Notes: generated by a model not told the origin, from the sequence alone. DNA of 64,000 bases from Poriferisodalis sp964484385 (GCA_964484385.1 CAZAFV010000003.1:1-64000); one strand, 5' to 3'; shown: positions 8,180 to 17,399, counted from the first letter of the stretch. Translations and numbers: made by a program.

Positions 8180-8887
8180 ATGACGGCGCGGCCGAGCCTC
8201 ACGTTCGAGCGGCGCTGCTGGGATGCGGGCGAGACAACGGTGGTCGGCGTGGACGAGGTGGGCCGCGGTGCTTGGGCCGGCCCGTTGACCGTCGGCGCAG
8301 TCGTGGTGTCGCCGTACGGCCGCGTGAACGGCATCCGCGACTCCAAGGAGCTGCGCCCCGAGGTGCGCGAGCAGCTCTTCGAGCGCATTGACGACTGGGC
8401 CCGTGCCTGGTCGGTGGGGCATGCCACCGCCGCCGAGTGCGACGAGTTGGGCATGACCGATGCCCTGCGGCTGGCCACGCGCCGGGCCCTGGACCTGCTG
8501 CCGGCCGAGCCGGATCGGGTGCTGCTCGACGGCAAGTTCAACTTCGTGGACTGGCGTCCGAGCCGGGCGCTTGTGGAGGGCGATCGGCGCTGCTTGTCGA
8601 TCGCGGCGGCCTCGATCATGGCCAAGGTTGTGCGGGACCGGATCATGACGGTGCTGGCCGGCGACTTCCCGCCATACGGGTTCGAGTCGAACAAGGGCTA
8701 TCCCGCACCGGTCCACCGCGCCGCGCTGGCCACCCATGGACCGTGCGCCATCCACCGCCTGAGCTGGTCGTTCACCGAGGCACTGCCCGATGCCGAGCCG
8801 GTGCCGAGCGCCGCACACAGCGATGCCGAAACGGCGCTGGCGACCTACTCGAAGGCCTTCGCCGGACCCGACACGACGTTGTTCTGA
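8180..8887 (+). CDS. rnhB: Ribonuclease HII
   Basis: A 235-residue RNase HII that cleaves the RNA strand of RNA-DNA hybrids and acts at misincorporated ribonucleotides. The N-terminal catalytic DEVGRGAWAGPL, the DSKEL motif, the LLDGKF strand, the SIAAASIMAKVVRD helix and the NKGYPAPVH loop are present in order. The frame is open well upstream, but only the ATG at 8180 gives the normal family N-terminus; it follows a TAGGTT box and starts 44 nt after the preceding gene. The last ~35 residues are a variable tail. Confidence 0.95.
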   Translation: MTARPSLTFERRCWDAGETTVVGVDEVGRGAWAGPLTVGAVVVSPYGRVNGIRDSKELRPEVREQLFERIDDWARAWSVGHATAAECDELGMTDALRLATRRALDLLPAEPDRVLLDGKFNFVDWRPSRALVEGDRRCLSIAAASIMAKVVRDRIMTVLAGDFPPYGFESNKGYPAPVHRAALATHGPCAIHRLSWSFTEALPDAEPVPSAAHSDAETALATYSKAFAGPDTTLF

Positions 8888-8993
8888 AGCGCTGCTCCGA
8901 CGAGAGGGCGTCGGCCCTGGGTCACGTGCTGCGTCGGAATGAAGCCGCGCACCGGGGCTGCTAGAAGAAGGCAGCTTCACGGAGAGGCCCTTG

Positions 8994-9890
8994 ATGAGTG
9001 TGAACGACGACCCCAACGCCCAACAGCGCGAGTTCTGGCGCAACGCAGACGTGTGGGTGCAGGAGCAGGAGCGGCTGGACGCCCAGCTCGGCCACATCGG
9101 CCTAGCGGCGATGGAGACCGTGGAGGGCCTGCCGGCCGAAGCCAACGTGCTGGACGTGGGCTGCGGGTGCGGCCAGACGACACTGCAGTGGAGCGAGCGC
9201 GTCGGCGGATCGGTGCTGGGCCTCGACATCAGCGAAACGCTGATCGACGTGGCCCGCCGGCGTGGCGCTGCGCATGCTGTCGAGCGGCCCGAGGCCGCGC
9301 CGATCGCATTCGAGATCGCAGACGCCCAGACGGCGGACATCGCCGCGCTCGGCGCCGCTGCATCAGTCCGCAATGGAAGCTTCGGCGGTTTCGACCTCGT
9401 CTTCTCGCGCTTCGGCGTGATGTTCTTCGCCGATTCAGCCGCAGCGTTCGCGAATCTGCGGGCTGCTACGCGGCCCGGCGGGCAGCTCGCATTCGTCTGC
9501 TGGCAGACGCCACGCCAGAACCCGTGGCTGGTCACCGTCAACAAGGCAGTGCTGGAGATCGTGGAGATGCCCGACAGCGGGGGACCGGCGGTGGATCCGT
9601 TCGCCTTCGCCGATCCCGACTTCGTGCGCGGCATGCTCGCAACAGCGGGGTGGTCCGACGCTGGCTTGGAGCCGTTCGACACCGAGGTGCTGTACGGCGT
9701 GGGCAGCACGCTTGCCGACACTGCGCAGTTCGCCATGGATCTCGGCATTGCCCGGCGGGCGCTGGCTGGGCACCCGCCCGAAGTGCACGCTCAGGCGAAG
9801 GACGCCGTCATTGCAGCGCTAGCGCCGTTCGAGACACCGGAGGGTGTGGTGTTCCCTGCCGCTGCGTGGATCGTCACGGCGCGCAACTGA
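8994..9890 (+). CDS. Class I SAM-dependent methyltransferase
   Basis: A 298-residue methyltransferase with motif I NVLDVGCGCGQTT near residue 50, followed by GLDISETLIDVARRR and the FDLVFSRFGVMFFAD strand of the UbiE/COQ5-like Rossmann fold. The substrate is not predictable; small-molecule methylation is most likely. A GGAGAGG ribosome binding site 8 nt upstream supports the ATG at 8994 over the TTG three bases earlier. It follows rnhB by about 100 bases in which nothing else was recognised. Confidence 0.85.
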   Translation: MSVNDDPNAQQREFWRNADVWVQEQERLDAQLGHIGLAAMETVEGLPAEANVLDVGCGCGQTTLQWSERVGGSVLGLDISETLIDVARRRGAAHAVERPEAAPIAFEIADAQTADIAALGAAASVRNGSFGGFDLVFSRFGVMFFADSAAAFANLRAATRPGGQLAFVCWQTPRQNPWLVTVNKAVLEIVEMPDSGGPAVDPFAFADPDFVRGMLATAGWSDAGLEPFDTEVLYGVGSTLADTAQFAMDLGIARRALAGHPPEVHAQAKDAVIAALAPFETPEGVVFPAAAWIVTARN

Positions 9891-9978
9891 TCCGGCAGAC
9901 CGTGGCCCGCGCTCCCGCTTGTTGCGAGGCCCATCCGGCTCGACGGCAGTAGGCACGGGTTTGGCACACTCGCGGGCG

Positions 9979-11121
9979 ATGATCGACGAACCGAGCTGGA
10001 CGATCGGGATCGAGGAGGAATATCTCCTCGTCGACCGCGACAGTGGCGCCCTGGTGCGGGCACAGCCGCCCGGGCTGATCGAGCGGGTGGCCGAGCTGCG
10101 CCACGGGCTCGTGAGCCCAGAGCTCTTCAGCGCGCAGATCGAGATCGGCACGGGCATCTGCCGTGACATGAAGCATCTGCGAGCCGACGTCGGCCTATTG
10201 CGACTCGCGGTCACTGAGGCCGCTGCGGAACATGGGCTTGCGCCGATCGCCGCATCCACCCATCCGTTCGCCAGACCGGAGGAACTCCAGATCACCGACA
10301 AGGAGCGCTACCGGGATCTGGCCGAAGACCTCCAAGAAATCCAGCGCCAGCTCGTCATCTCGGGCCTGCATGTGCATGTGGGCATCGAGGACCCCGAGCT
10401 GCGGATCGACCTGATGAACCAGGTGACGTACTTCCTGCCGCACCTGCTGGCCGTGTCGACCTCGTCGCCCTTCTGGCAGGGCCGCGACACCGGGCTGGCC
10501 AGCTACCGCTCGGCGGTGTACAAGACGCTGCCGCGCACGGGCCTGCCGCCGAAGTTCGACTCGTGGGCGGAGTTCCGTCGCCATGTCGATGTGCTGGTGA
10601 ACGCCGGGATCATCGAGGACTCATCCAAGGTGTGGTGGGACATCCGGCCCTCGGAGCGCTACCCGACGCTGGAGATGCGGGTCACCGACCTGCCGACCCG
10701 CATGGAAGACACGATCGCCATCGCGGCTGCGTACGTCTGCCTGCTGCGGATGCTGTGGCGGCTGCGAACCGAGAACCAGCGATGGCGCGGCTATGCGAAC
10801 TTCCTCATCGGCGAGAACCTGTGGCGGGCCGAGCGGTACGGCATCCGCGGCTCGTTGATCGATCTGGGCAAGGGCACGCTGGTGCCCTACGAGCACCTAG
10901 TCGATGAGCTCATCGAGCTGGTGATGCCCGATGCCGAGGCGCTCGACTGCGTGGATGAGATCTGCCACCTCCGCACCATCTGCGAGCACGGCACCTCAGC
11001 GAACCGCCAGCTCGCCGTCTATCAAGCTGCGCTGGACGCCGGTGCTGATCACGACGAGGCTCTCGCCGGAGTGGTGCAGCACCTCATCGGCGACTCGTTG
11101 GCGCCGCCTGCCGACGATTAG
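9979..11121 (+). CDS. YbdK-type carboxylate-amine ligase (glutamate-cysteine ligase 2 family)
   Basis: A 380-residue member of the GCS2 family. The N-terminal WTIGIEEEYLLVD supplies the metal-binding Glu cluster. ISGLHVHVGIED lies near residue 130, WWDIRPS around residue 220, and the C-terminal CEHGTSANRQLAVYQ is conserved. These enzymes join a carboxylate (often glutamate) to an amine in an ATP-dependent reaction; weak gamma-glutamylcysteine formation is known for the family and the natural product is uncertain. The stop overlaps the convergent gene by 4 nt. Confidence 0.85.
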   Translation: MIDEPSWTIGIEEEYLLVDRDSGALVRAQPPGLIERVAELRHGLVSPELFSAQIEIGTGICRDMKHLRADVGLLRLAVTEAAAEHGLAPIAASTHPFARPEELQITDKERYRDLAEDLQEIQRQLVISGLHVHVGIEDPELRIDLMNQVTYFLPHLLAVSTSSPFWQGRDTGLASYRSAVYKTLPRTGLPPKFDSWAEFRRHVDVLVNAGIIEDSSKVWWDIRPSERYPTLEMRVTDLPTRMEDTIAIAAAYVCLLRMLWRLRTENQRWRGYANFLIGENLWRAERYGIRGSLIDLGKGTLVPYEHLVDELIELVMPDAEALDCVDEICHLRTICEHGTSANRQLAVYQAALDAGADHDEALAGVVQHLIGDSLAPPADD

Positions 11122-12110
11122 TTGCAGGCGCCGTCTGCGCTGACACCCCGGTGGCTGTAGCACAGCGGCGTGGCCAAGACGCTGCGAAGCGTGTACGGCC
11201 CGGCATCGGTGGCGATGTCGCCGTCGGCCACAGCAGCCGTCCAATCGCCGGCTGCATCGGCCGAGATCAGCAGCCGGTAGCCACGTATCGAATCGTCGGG
11301 TTGGCCCACGACATCAACGGCGATGTCGACCACGGCTTCGAACGCGCCGGGGGGCGCAACGGTTCTGACGCGTGACGCGGGCTCGTCTGAGGCAACCGTC
11401 GCGACAATCCGTTCAGCCAGTGCAGTGAATGTGTCAGCGGTCGTGGCGCCGTCGATGTTGGCAGTGACCTGCGCGGTGATGTCGAGGGCGGTCTCCGGCA
11501 CCAGTGGCGCCAGATAGTTCGAGCTGGCCCAGCCGATGATCGGGCCCGCTTGGATCTCGTGCCACGTGCTCGTGGCGAGGTCACGGGAGCGGCCGGTCGC
11601 GGTCACTCCCGCAACGCCGATCCTCGCGAACGCCGCCTCGGCCTCGGCATCGCGGACCAGCAGCGCGCTCTCGGCTGGCGACTGCGGCGACAGCTGCAGC
11701 GTCAGCGTTGCGACGACCTCGCCGTTGGGAACATCGCGCACGTTGAGCCAGTCGTCGTGAGCGACGCCGATGACGCCGAGTTGGGTGCCGGCCGCGGGCC
11801 CGAACGTCGCAGGAGTGCCCGGCAGTGCGTCGTCAGGTGTCGTCGCGGCGACAGGTTCCGCCGATGCAGCAGTGGTGGCGGTGATGACGGTCGGCGAAGG
11901 TGTCGCAGCGTCCGCAGGCGTGTCTGCGGTTGTGGTCGGCGGCGGCGACGTTGCAGGCTCGTCGTGGGCTTCCGCCGTGGTGGCCGCAGTGGCGACATCC
12001 GCTGTCGATCGTGCCGGTTCCACCTCTGTCGCGCTCAACGCCACGAACAACGACAGCACCGAGATCACCAAGGCGGCAAAGGCCATCGCGGCAACAAGTC
12101 GGTTCGTCAT
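11118..12110 (-). CDS. Membrane-anchored SH3b-like domain protein
   Basis: A 330-residue extracytoplasmic protein. An N-terminal hydrophobic helix (residues ~5-27) serves as signal anchor. A Thr/Ala/Pro-rich spacer covers residues ~30-105, then an SH3b-type segment with GVIGVAHDDWLNVRDVPNGEVVATL and GWASSNYLAPL, and a C-terminal beta-rich region ending CYSHRGVSADGACN. SH3b domains often bind cell-wall components, so a wall-associated role is likely but not proven. The ATG at 12110 was chosen because it places the hydrophobic segment at the N-terminus; upstream in-frame codons would add an uncharacteristic extension. Confidence 0.7.
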   Translation of the reverse strand: MTNRLVAAMAFAALVISVLSLFVALSATEVEPARSTADVATAATTAEAHDEPATSPPPTTTADTPADAATPSPTVITATTAASAEPVAATTPDDALPGTPATFGPAAGTQLGVIGVAHDDWLNVRDVPNGEVVATLTLQLSPQSPAESALLVRDAEAEAAFARIGVAGVTATGRSRDLATSTWHEIQAGPIIGWASSNYLAPLVPETALDITAQVTANIDGATTADTFTALAERIVATVASDEPASRVRTVAPPGAFEAVVDIAVDVVGQPDDSIRGYRLLISADAAGDWTAAVADGDIATDAGPYTLRSVLATPLCYSHRGVSADGACN

Positions 12111-12354
12111 GAATCCGCCACGGCGGCAGGCAAGCTCACTGGGGTTCCGGTATATCGCAGCACCGGACGAATCTGGCGGCACCGAGCACCAGCGCGCAAC
12201 CGGCTCGCCCGCTTCCCGCTGTATCGGTGGCCAATTGCGACCCACTTGTCGACGACATGCGGCCGTTCCAACGAGTTCCCGCTGACTTGCTGGCCTGCGG
12301 GCCCGTCGGGAAACGGATTGGCAGCGGCGGCGTGCTGGTACGTTGACCGGCCGT

Positions 12355-13608
12355 ATGCCTCATGACACCGATGCAATTGCCTCAATGGACGAACGGTTCA
12401 CCCGGCCTGACTGGGTGCGGCGCATCAACCACATGGCCGACTCGGTCGGCGGCCAGCCGCACGACCTCGTGCCGATCGACGCCGGCGACCTGCTCAAGCG
12501 GGCCTCCGATGCCCTCGGCGGCATGCCGGCCGGCGATCTGGACGACCCAGGATGGCAGCCTCGCTTTGAGTCTTTGGTCGCAGCAGTCAACAACGCACCG
12601 TTTCATGTCCTCGGCCGGCTGATGACCAAGCAGGAGCTGCTGCGCTCGCTGCGCACCCGGCTGCTCCTCACGGCTGCGATCGACGCTGCGCCTGAGATCA
12701 CCGCCGAACCCGTACGTGCACCGGTGATGATCGCCGGCCCCGCCCGCTCGGGCACGTCAATCCTGTTCGAGCTGCTCGCCCTGCATCCAGACCTGCGTGC
12801 CCCGATCGCTGCCGAGGCGCTGCACCCGGTGTCGCTGCCCGAAGCCGGCCTCGCCGATACGCGCTTGATGGGGGAGTGCGAGCAGGACTTCTGGGCCGAC
12901 ATCCAGCCGGAGCTGCTGGCGATGCATGAATTCCGAGCCGACTTGCCCGTCGAGTGCATCACCCTCACCACCGGCAGCTTTGCGGGCTTCCACTGGAATC
13001 TGTTCGGTCCGATGGAGGGATGGATAGCCGACCCTGCGGTGAACTACGAGTACGAGCGCCAGATCCTCCAAGCGCTCCAGCACGGTCGGGGCCCCACCCA
13101 GTGGGCGCTCAAGACGCCCGGCCACCTGTTCACGATGCCGCAGCTCTTCGACGCCTTCGACGATGCCTGGGTGGTGCAGACCCACCGCGATCCTGCTCGC
13201 GTCATGTCCTCTGTTGCGAGCATCACCTCCATCATTCAGTGGACGCGCACCGACGAGGTCGACGTGGTGGGGAACACCGAGATCGTGCACGCGGCGTTCG
13301 CCGCCGCTCTCAACGACTCGGCCGACCTGCGTACATCTGGCGCTGTTCCGGCCGATCGCCTCGTGGACGTTCACTACACCGAGCTCGTCAGCGACCCGAC
13401 GGTGGCATTGGGCAACGCACTGGAGCAGATGGGTCTGCCCTTCAGCGACAGTTATGCCGCCGCCGTGCTCGACTACCTGGCGCACAAGCCCAAGGGCAAG
13501 TACGGCGTTCATCGCTACGAGCCCGAGGACTGGGGCGCTACGGCTGAGGGCCTGCGCGCAGCAACGGCCCACTACATGGAGTACTTCGGCGTCGTGGAAG
13601 AAGGCTGA
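12355..13608 (+). CDS. PAPS-dependent sulfotransferase family protein
   Basis: A 417-residue sulfotransferase-fold protein. The 5'-phosphosulfate loop MIAGPARSGTSILFELLALHP is near residue 125 and the 3'-phosphate-binding segment VVQTHRDPARVMSSVASI near residue 275. A C-terminal HRYEPEDWG segment occurs in the long bacterial sulfotransferase-like group. The acceptor is unknown. The ATG at 12355 is preferred over a TTG at 12343. A TACGTT box at 12339-12344 may be the promoter. The 244-bp region separating it from the divergent SH3b gene holds no other gene that could be seen. Confidence 0.8.
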   Translation: MPHDTDAIASMDERFTRPDWVRRINHMADSVGGQPHDLVPIDAGDLLKRASDALGGMPAGDLDDPGWQPRFESLVAAVNNAPFHVLGRLMTKQELLRSLRTRLLLTAAIDAAPEITAEPVRAPVMIAGPARSGTSILFELLALHPDLRAPIAAEALHPVSLPEAGLADTRLMGECEQDFWADIQPELLAMHEFRADLPVECITLTTGSFAGFHWNLFGPMEGWIADPAVNYEYERQILQALQHGRGPTQWALKTPGHLFTMPQLFDAFDDAWVVQTHRDPARVMSSVASITSIIQWTRTDEVDVVGNTEIVHAAFAAALNDSADLRTSGAVPADRLVDVHYTELVSDPTVALGNALEQMGLPFSDSYAAAVLDYLAHKPKGKYGVHRYEPEDWGATAEGLRAATAHYMEYFGVVEEG

Positions 13609-13621
13609 GCCAGTACCGATC

Positions 13622-14746
13622 ATGGACCCGCTTCCCGAAACCGAGTCCCGCCGGGCGCTCGCTGAGTTGCTCGAGACGCTGCGTGACGCCGACGAGCGCT
13701 GGGTGTCGCCCGAGTGGAACCTGTACACCGCCGACGACGCGGTCGAGGCGCATCGCGCCCTCATGCACTACCTGCAGTGGGGCCTGGCGGGACTGTTCGA
13801 GCGCGACCCGTCCGCTCCTCGGTTCCGCCGCTTGGTGACGCCGAGTCGCAAGCTGCTGGGCGACAACCCCGACACCATCTACTTCGAGGCCCCGGTGTCG
13901 GCCGACTATGCGTACCGCGTGACCGGCGAAACGAAGGACGCGATCTACCTGTCGATCACCGTCGAGTCGAGCAGTGGCTGGGGGTCGATGGACAACCAGG
14001 TGCTCAGCGTGCTCAACGACACGACCTTGGAGGTCGACGCCGATGGCCGGTTTGAGATTTTCGTCGGCGGCGAGCCGCGCCAGCGCAACTGGCTGGAGCT
14101 GCCGCCCGAAGAGGGGGCGGTCATCAGCCGCCACTACTTCGAGGACACCACCCACGCAGCGACGAATCCCGCCCGGATCCCGGAGATGGACATCCAGGTC
14201 ATCGGCGGCACGCCCCCGCCCCGGCCATCCGACGACTCGGTCAGCGCCGGCATTCGCCGCATTGCGGCAATGATCCGCGAGCTGACCGTGGATCGCGTGC
14301 CGATGGCCCAGGGCGAGCCCCGGTCGTGGGTGTCGCTGGTGCCCAACGAGTTCCCGCCGCCCGGTCTGCCAGGCGACCTCGGCCTGTCGGCCTTCGACGC
14401 TGCGTACGCCCTGGCGCCGTTCGTGATCGGGCCTGACGAGGCGCTGGTGATCCGGGGCCGCTGGCCCGAATGCCGCTACGCCAACATCAGCCTGTGGAAC
14501 CGCCACCTGCAGTCGCTCGACTACGCGAACCGCTCGATCTCGCTCAACCGTGCCCAGATGGTTGCCGACGATGACGGCCGCTTCACCGCCGTCATCGCCC
14601 ACACCGATCCCGGCGTTCCCAACTGGCTCGACTCCGAAGGCCGCCCCTTCGGCATCGCCTTCTGGCGGTTCATGCTCCCCGAAGGCGACATCGAGACGCC
14701 CCAAGCCGAAGTCGTCCCCCTCGCCGATCTCCCGACTCGCCTCTGA
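13622..14746 (+). CDS. DUF1214-like conserved protein
   Basis: A 374-residue soluble protein resembling the DUF1214 family. Recognisable stretches are GDNPDTIYFEAPVSADYAYRV, EIFVGGEPRQRNWLELP, GRWPECRYANISLWNRH and GIAFWRFMLPEGD. It has no catalytic signature. It starts 13 nt after the sulfotransferase stop and is probably translated from the same mRNA. DUF1214 proteins often sit beside steroid or CoA-ester genes; a function is not assigned. Confidence 0.75.
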   Translation: MDPLPETESRRALAELLETLRDADERWVSPEWNLYTADDAVEAHRALMHYLQWGLAGLFERDPSAPRFRRLVTPSRKLLGDNPDTIYFEAPVSADYAYRVTGETKDAIYLSITVESSSGWGSMDNQVLSVLNDTTLEVDADGRFEIFVGGEPRQRNWLELPPEEGAVISRHYFEDTTHAATNPARIPEMDIQVIGGTPPPRPSDDSVSAGIRRIAAMIRELTVDRVPMAQGEPRSWVSLVPNEFPPPGLPGDLGLSAFDAAYALAPFVIGPDEALVIRGRWPECRYANISLWNRHLQSLDYANRSISLNRAQMVADDDGRFTAVIAHTDPGVPNWLDSEGRPFGIAFWRFMLPEGDIETPQAEVVPLADLPTRL

Positions 14747-14794
14747 AGCGCTGTTCGCGGGTGCCCGCGAGCCGTCCTGATCGCCGGCGAGGCC

Positions 14795-15646
14795 TCAATC
14801 GGCGAAGGCGTCGACGAGAGGTTGGTAGCGGTCCAAGAAGCGGGCCAAGCGATCGCCGCCGTCGGGGGCGCCGAGGACCACCCGTTCGGCGCCGAGGCTG
14901 CCGTACAGCTCCAGCTTCTCGGCGTCAGGGTTCACATAGCAGTACATCGAGATCGGGATCGCATCGGGGTCGCGGCCTGCTGCCTCCACCGCAGTGCGGA
15001 ACCGCTCGATGCCCACCCGCACGTCGCGGAATCCGACATCAAGGGGGCACCAGCCGTCGGCGTACTCGGCCACGTGGCGCATGCCGATGCGCCCTCGGCA
15101 GCCCACCAGCACCGGCGGCCCGGGCTGCTGAGCCGGCTTCGGGTACACCCAGGCTGGCGCGAAGTTCACGAACTCGCCCGAGTACTCGACCTCGTGCTCG
15201 GCCCACAGCAGCCGCAGCGCAGCGACGGTCTCGCGCATGGCGTTGTAGCGCTGCGCCCACGGCACGTCGGAGACGTTCATCAGCTCTTCGCGATTCCATC
15301 CCACGCCGACGCCGAACAGCAGCCGCCCATCGGAGACATCGTCCAGGGTCGCCACGCTCTTGGCGAGATCCAGGATCTCGTGCTCGAGCACCAGGCAGAC
15401 GCCCATCGCCAGCTTGATCTTCGACGTCGCTGCCGCAGCCGTCGCCAGCGACACGAACGGATCGCGCATGTGCCAGTAGAACTCGGGCAGTTCGCCCCCG
15501 TCGGGGTGAACCGTCTCGCGGCTGGCCGGAATGTGGCTGTGCTCGCCCACCCACAGCGAGTCGTAGCCCCGCTGCTCCGCCTCGACCGCCATGTCGGCGG
15601 TGGCCGGTCCGTAGTCGCTGTTGGTCGGCGCCAAGCCGATCTTCAT
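14795..15646 (-). CDS. LLM-class F420-dependent oxidoreductase
   Basis: A 283-residue luciferase-like TIM-barrel enzyme of the F420-dependent type. MKIGLAPTNSDYG opens the barrel. GYDSLWVGEHSHIP, the FVSLATAAAATSKIKLAMGVCLV strand, DVSDGRLLFGVGVGWNREE and PPVLVGCRGRIGMRHVAEYADGW follow the family order. It should transfer hydride between F420 and an organic substrate that cannot be named. It begins 10 nt after the stop of the upstream acyl-CoA dehydrogenase, so the two form an operon. Confidence 0.9.
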   Translation of the reverse strand: MKIGLAPTNSDYGPATADMAVEAEQRGYDSLWVGEHSHIPASRETVHPDGGELPEFYWHMRDPFVSLATAAAATSKIKLAMGVCLVLEHEILDLAKSVATLDDVSDGRLLFGVGVGWNREELMNVSDVPWAQRYNAMRETVAALRLLWAEHEVEYSGEFVNFAPAWVYPKPAQQPGPPVLVGCRGRIGMRHVAEYADGWCPLDVGFRDVRVGIERFRTAVEAAGRDPDAIPISMYCYVNPDAEKLELYGSLGAERVVLGAPDGGDRLARFLDRYQPLVDAFAD

Positions 15647-15656
15647 GCCGGTTGGC

Positions 15657-16940
15657 TCACTCGGCGCGCTGGGTGCCGACCTTCAGCTCCCGGAACGGGC
15701 TGGTGGTGTCGATGCCGGGCTCCTTGGGCAGGCCCAGCACTCGCTCGCCGACGATGTTGCGCATCACCTCGTCCGACCCTCCGGCGATGCGCATCGCCGG
15801 GAAGCCCAGCACGTAGCCCGCCCACGAGAACGTGCCCCACTCGCCGGAGTCGACCACCAGCTTCGGGCCGATGGTGTCGGCCACGAACTCGCAGGTGGCG
15901 TTCATCTGGCGGATCAGCCCCATCTTCGACAGCGACATCTCGGGACCGGGGGTCTTGCCGGCGCGCAGCGCATCCATCGTGCGCTGGTTCGACCAGCCCA
16001 GCACCTTGCCGTGGGTGTAGATCTCGGCCAGCTTCTGGCGGGCCAAGGCGTCGTCGGCCATCCCGTAGTGGGCGGCCATGGCCGACAGCTTGGTGAAGCT
16101 GCCTCCGCCGCTGCCGCCGCCCGAGCCGCCGCCGATCGCCGCCCGCTCGTTCATCAGCGTGGTCAGCGCCACGCCCCAGCCCTGGTTCACCTCGCCGAGG
16201 CGGTGCGAGTCGGGCACGCGCACATCGGTGAAGTACACCTCGTTGAAGTTGGCGCCGCCGGTCATCTGCCGCAGCGGGCGCACCTCCACGCCGGGAGCCT
16301 TCATGTCCACGAGAAAGCCGGTCAGGCCCTGGTGCTTGGGCAGGTCGAAATCGGAGCGGGCGATCACCTCGCCGATGTCGGAATAGTGCGCGCCCGAGGT
16401 CCACACCTTCTGGCCGTTGAGGATCCACTCCTCGCCGTCGCGCTCGGCCCGCATCTGCAGGCTCGCCAGGTCTGAGCCGGCACCCGGCTCGGAGAACAGC
16501 TGGCAGCCCACGATGTCGGCCCGGTACATCTGGGGCAGCACCTCGGCGGACACGTCGGGCTCGGCGTGGGCCAGGATGGTCGGCGCCACCATGCCCAGGC
16601 CGATGCCGAAGAAACCGCCGTCGGGCGTGTCGAACTGGCTCTCGAGCTGGCCCCAGACGCGCTCGAACTTGCGGGGCATGCCGCCGCCGCCCAATTCGGC
16701 CGGACCGCTGATCCAGCCGAAGCCGGCGTCGTACTTGGCGGCCCGCCACTCCTTCGACGCCTCCAGCTCGGCGCGCTCGCGCTCCCGGTCGATCTCCTCG
16801 AAAAGCGCCGCGTTGTCGGGCCCCTCGCCCCAGACGAACTCGCGCCGCTCGGCTTTGCGCTTGGCGTTGGCCTCCAAGAATTCCAGTGCCTCAGCAGCAA
16901 ACTGCTCCTCGGTGATCTCAGCGGTGTCGGCAGCGGCCAT
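15657..16940 (-). CDS. Acyl-CoA dehydrogenase family protein
   Basis: A 427-residue FAD-dependent acyl-CoA dehydrogenase. The FAD/substrate segment QLFSEPGAGSDLASLQ, WILNGQKVWTSGAHYSD, the RLGEVNQGWGVALTTLMNERA helix start and GGSDEVMRNIVGERVLGLP are present. A natural Gly/Ser segment of three GGGS units interrupts the protein near residue 275, in or beside the substrate-binding helical region. The ATG at 16940 is preceded by AGGAG 8 nt upstream; an ATG 28 codons earlier would place a non-family extension over the palindrome at 17000-17017. It is followed at 10 nt by the LLM gene. Confidence 0.9.
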   Translation of the reverse strand: MAAADTAEITEEQFAAEALEFLEANAKRKAERREFVWGEGPDNAALFEEIDRERERAELEASKEWRAAKYDAGFGWISGPAELGGGGMPRKFERVWGQLESQFDTPDGGFFGIGLGMVAPTILAHAEPDVSAEVLPQMYRADIVGCQLFSEPGAGSDLASLQMRAERDGEEWILNGQKVWTSGAHYSDIGEVIARSDFDLPKHQGLTGFLVDMKAPGVEVRPLRQMTGGANFNEVYFTDVRVPDSHRLGEVNQGWGVALTTLMNERAAIGGGSGGGSGGGSFTKLSAMAAHYGMADDALARQKLAEIYTHGKVLGWSNQRTMDALRAGKTPGPEMSLSKMGLIRQMNATCEFVADTIGPKLVVDSGEWGTFSWAGYVLGFPAMRIAGGSDEVMRNIVGERVLGLPKEPGIDTTSPFRELKVGTQRAE

Positions 16941-16999
16941 GTCGGGCTCCTGTTTCGTACAAGAAAGGCGGAATATCTGGGATACGAGCAGCCCCAAGC

Positions 17000-17017
17000 T
17001 AGCGACATATGTCGCTA
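17000..17017. promoter_or_regulatory. 18-bp perfect palindrome, candidate operator
   Basis: TAGCGACATATGTCGCTA is a perfect inverted repeat with no spacer in the 89-bp gap between divergent genes (acyl-CoA dehydrogenase leftward, NifU-N-like gene rightward). Size and symmetry fit a TetR-family operator. No TetR gene is adjacent. Confidence 0.55.
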
Positions 17018-17029
17018 CGCTCATCGGCC

Positions 17030-17320
17030 ATGGGTCAGCCCGTTCGAGTAGCAGAGCGACCGTCGTCCGTTCGTGTGGGCACGGTGCAGTTCGAGACCAA
17101 CCGCCCGCTGACCGGGGCGGGCCACCGCTACTACAACAGCGCCGAAGATGCCGCCAGCGCCGAAGACCCGGCCGACCTGCTGGCGTGGCGCCTGTTCCAG
17201 CGGGGCGGCGTCGACCACGTGCACGTGTACGGCAACGTGGCCACCATCGACCTCTCCCGGGGCCACACCTCCGACGGCATCGCCGAACTCATCGAAGAGC
17301 TGTTCGCCCACTACCGCTAG
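17030..17320 (+). CDS. NifU N-terminal-like (Nfu_N) small protein
   Basis: A 96-residue protein made of one domain resembling the N-terminal scaffold domain of Nfu/NifU. TVQFETNRPL, then YYNSAEDAASAEDPADLLAWRLFQRGGVDHVHVYGNVATIDL in pieces, matches the pattern in which a predicted target segment precedes a 'LF...GV..V...' core. The C-terminal CxxC Fe-S domain of full Nfu is absent, so any role in iron-sulfur assembly is tentative. The ATG at 17030 lies just past the palindrome; an ATG at 17009 would start inside it. Confidence 0.65.
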   Translation: MGQPVRVAERPSSVRVGTVQFETNRPLTGAGHRYYNSAEDAASAEDPADLLAWRLFQRGGVDHVHVYGNVATIDLSRGHTSDGIAELIEELFAHYR

Positions 17321-17334
17321 CTCGCTAGCGGTAG
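17311..17334 (+). terminator. 11-bp-arm hairpin over the stop codon
   Basis: CTACCGCTAGC-TC-GCTAGCGGTAG is a perfect 11-bp stem with a 2-nt gap, and it contains the stop codon of the preceding gene. There is no T-run. It probably acts as a transcription terminator or mRNA 3'-end stabiliser. Confidence 0.6.
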
Positions 17335-17386
17335 CGACCAGCACAGTCGGTAACTCGCCCGCGTGAGCGATTGGCACGGCGGTAGC

Positions 17387-17392
17387 TACTGT
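17387..17392 (+). promoter_or_regulatory. Leaderless-type -10 box (cupin gene)
   Basis: TACTGT, 7 nt before the ATG at 17400. It overlaps the alternative GTG at 17391, which argues for the ATG as start. Confidence 0.5.
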
Positions 17393-17399
17393 GGCACGT

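Noticed and set aside
11116..11123. Overlapping stop codons of two convergent genes as a special signal
   Set aside because: A 4-nt convergent overlap is common in compact genomes; there is no hairpin or other structure there.
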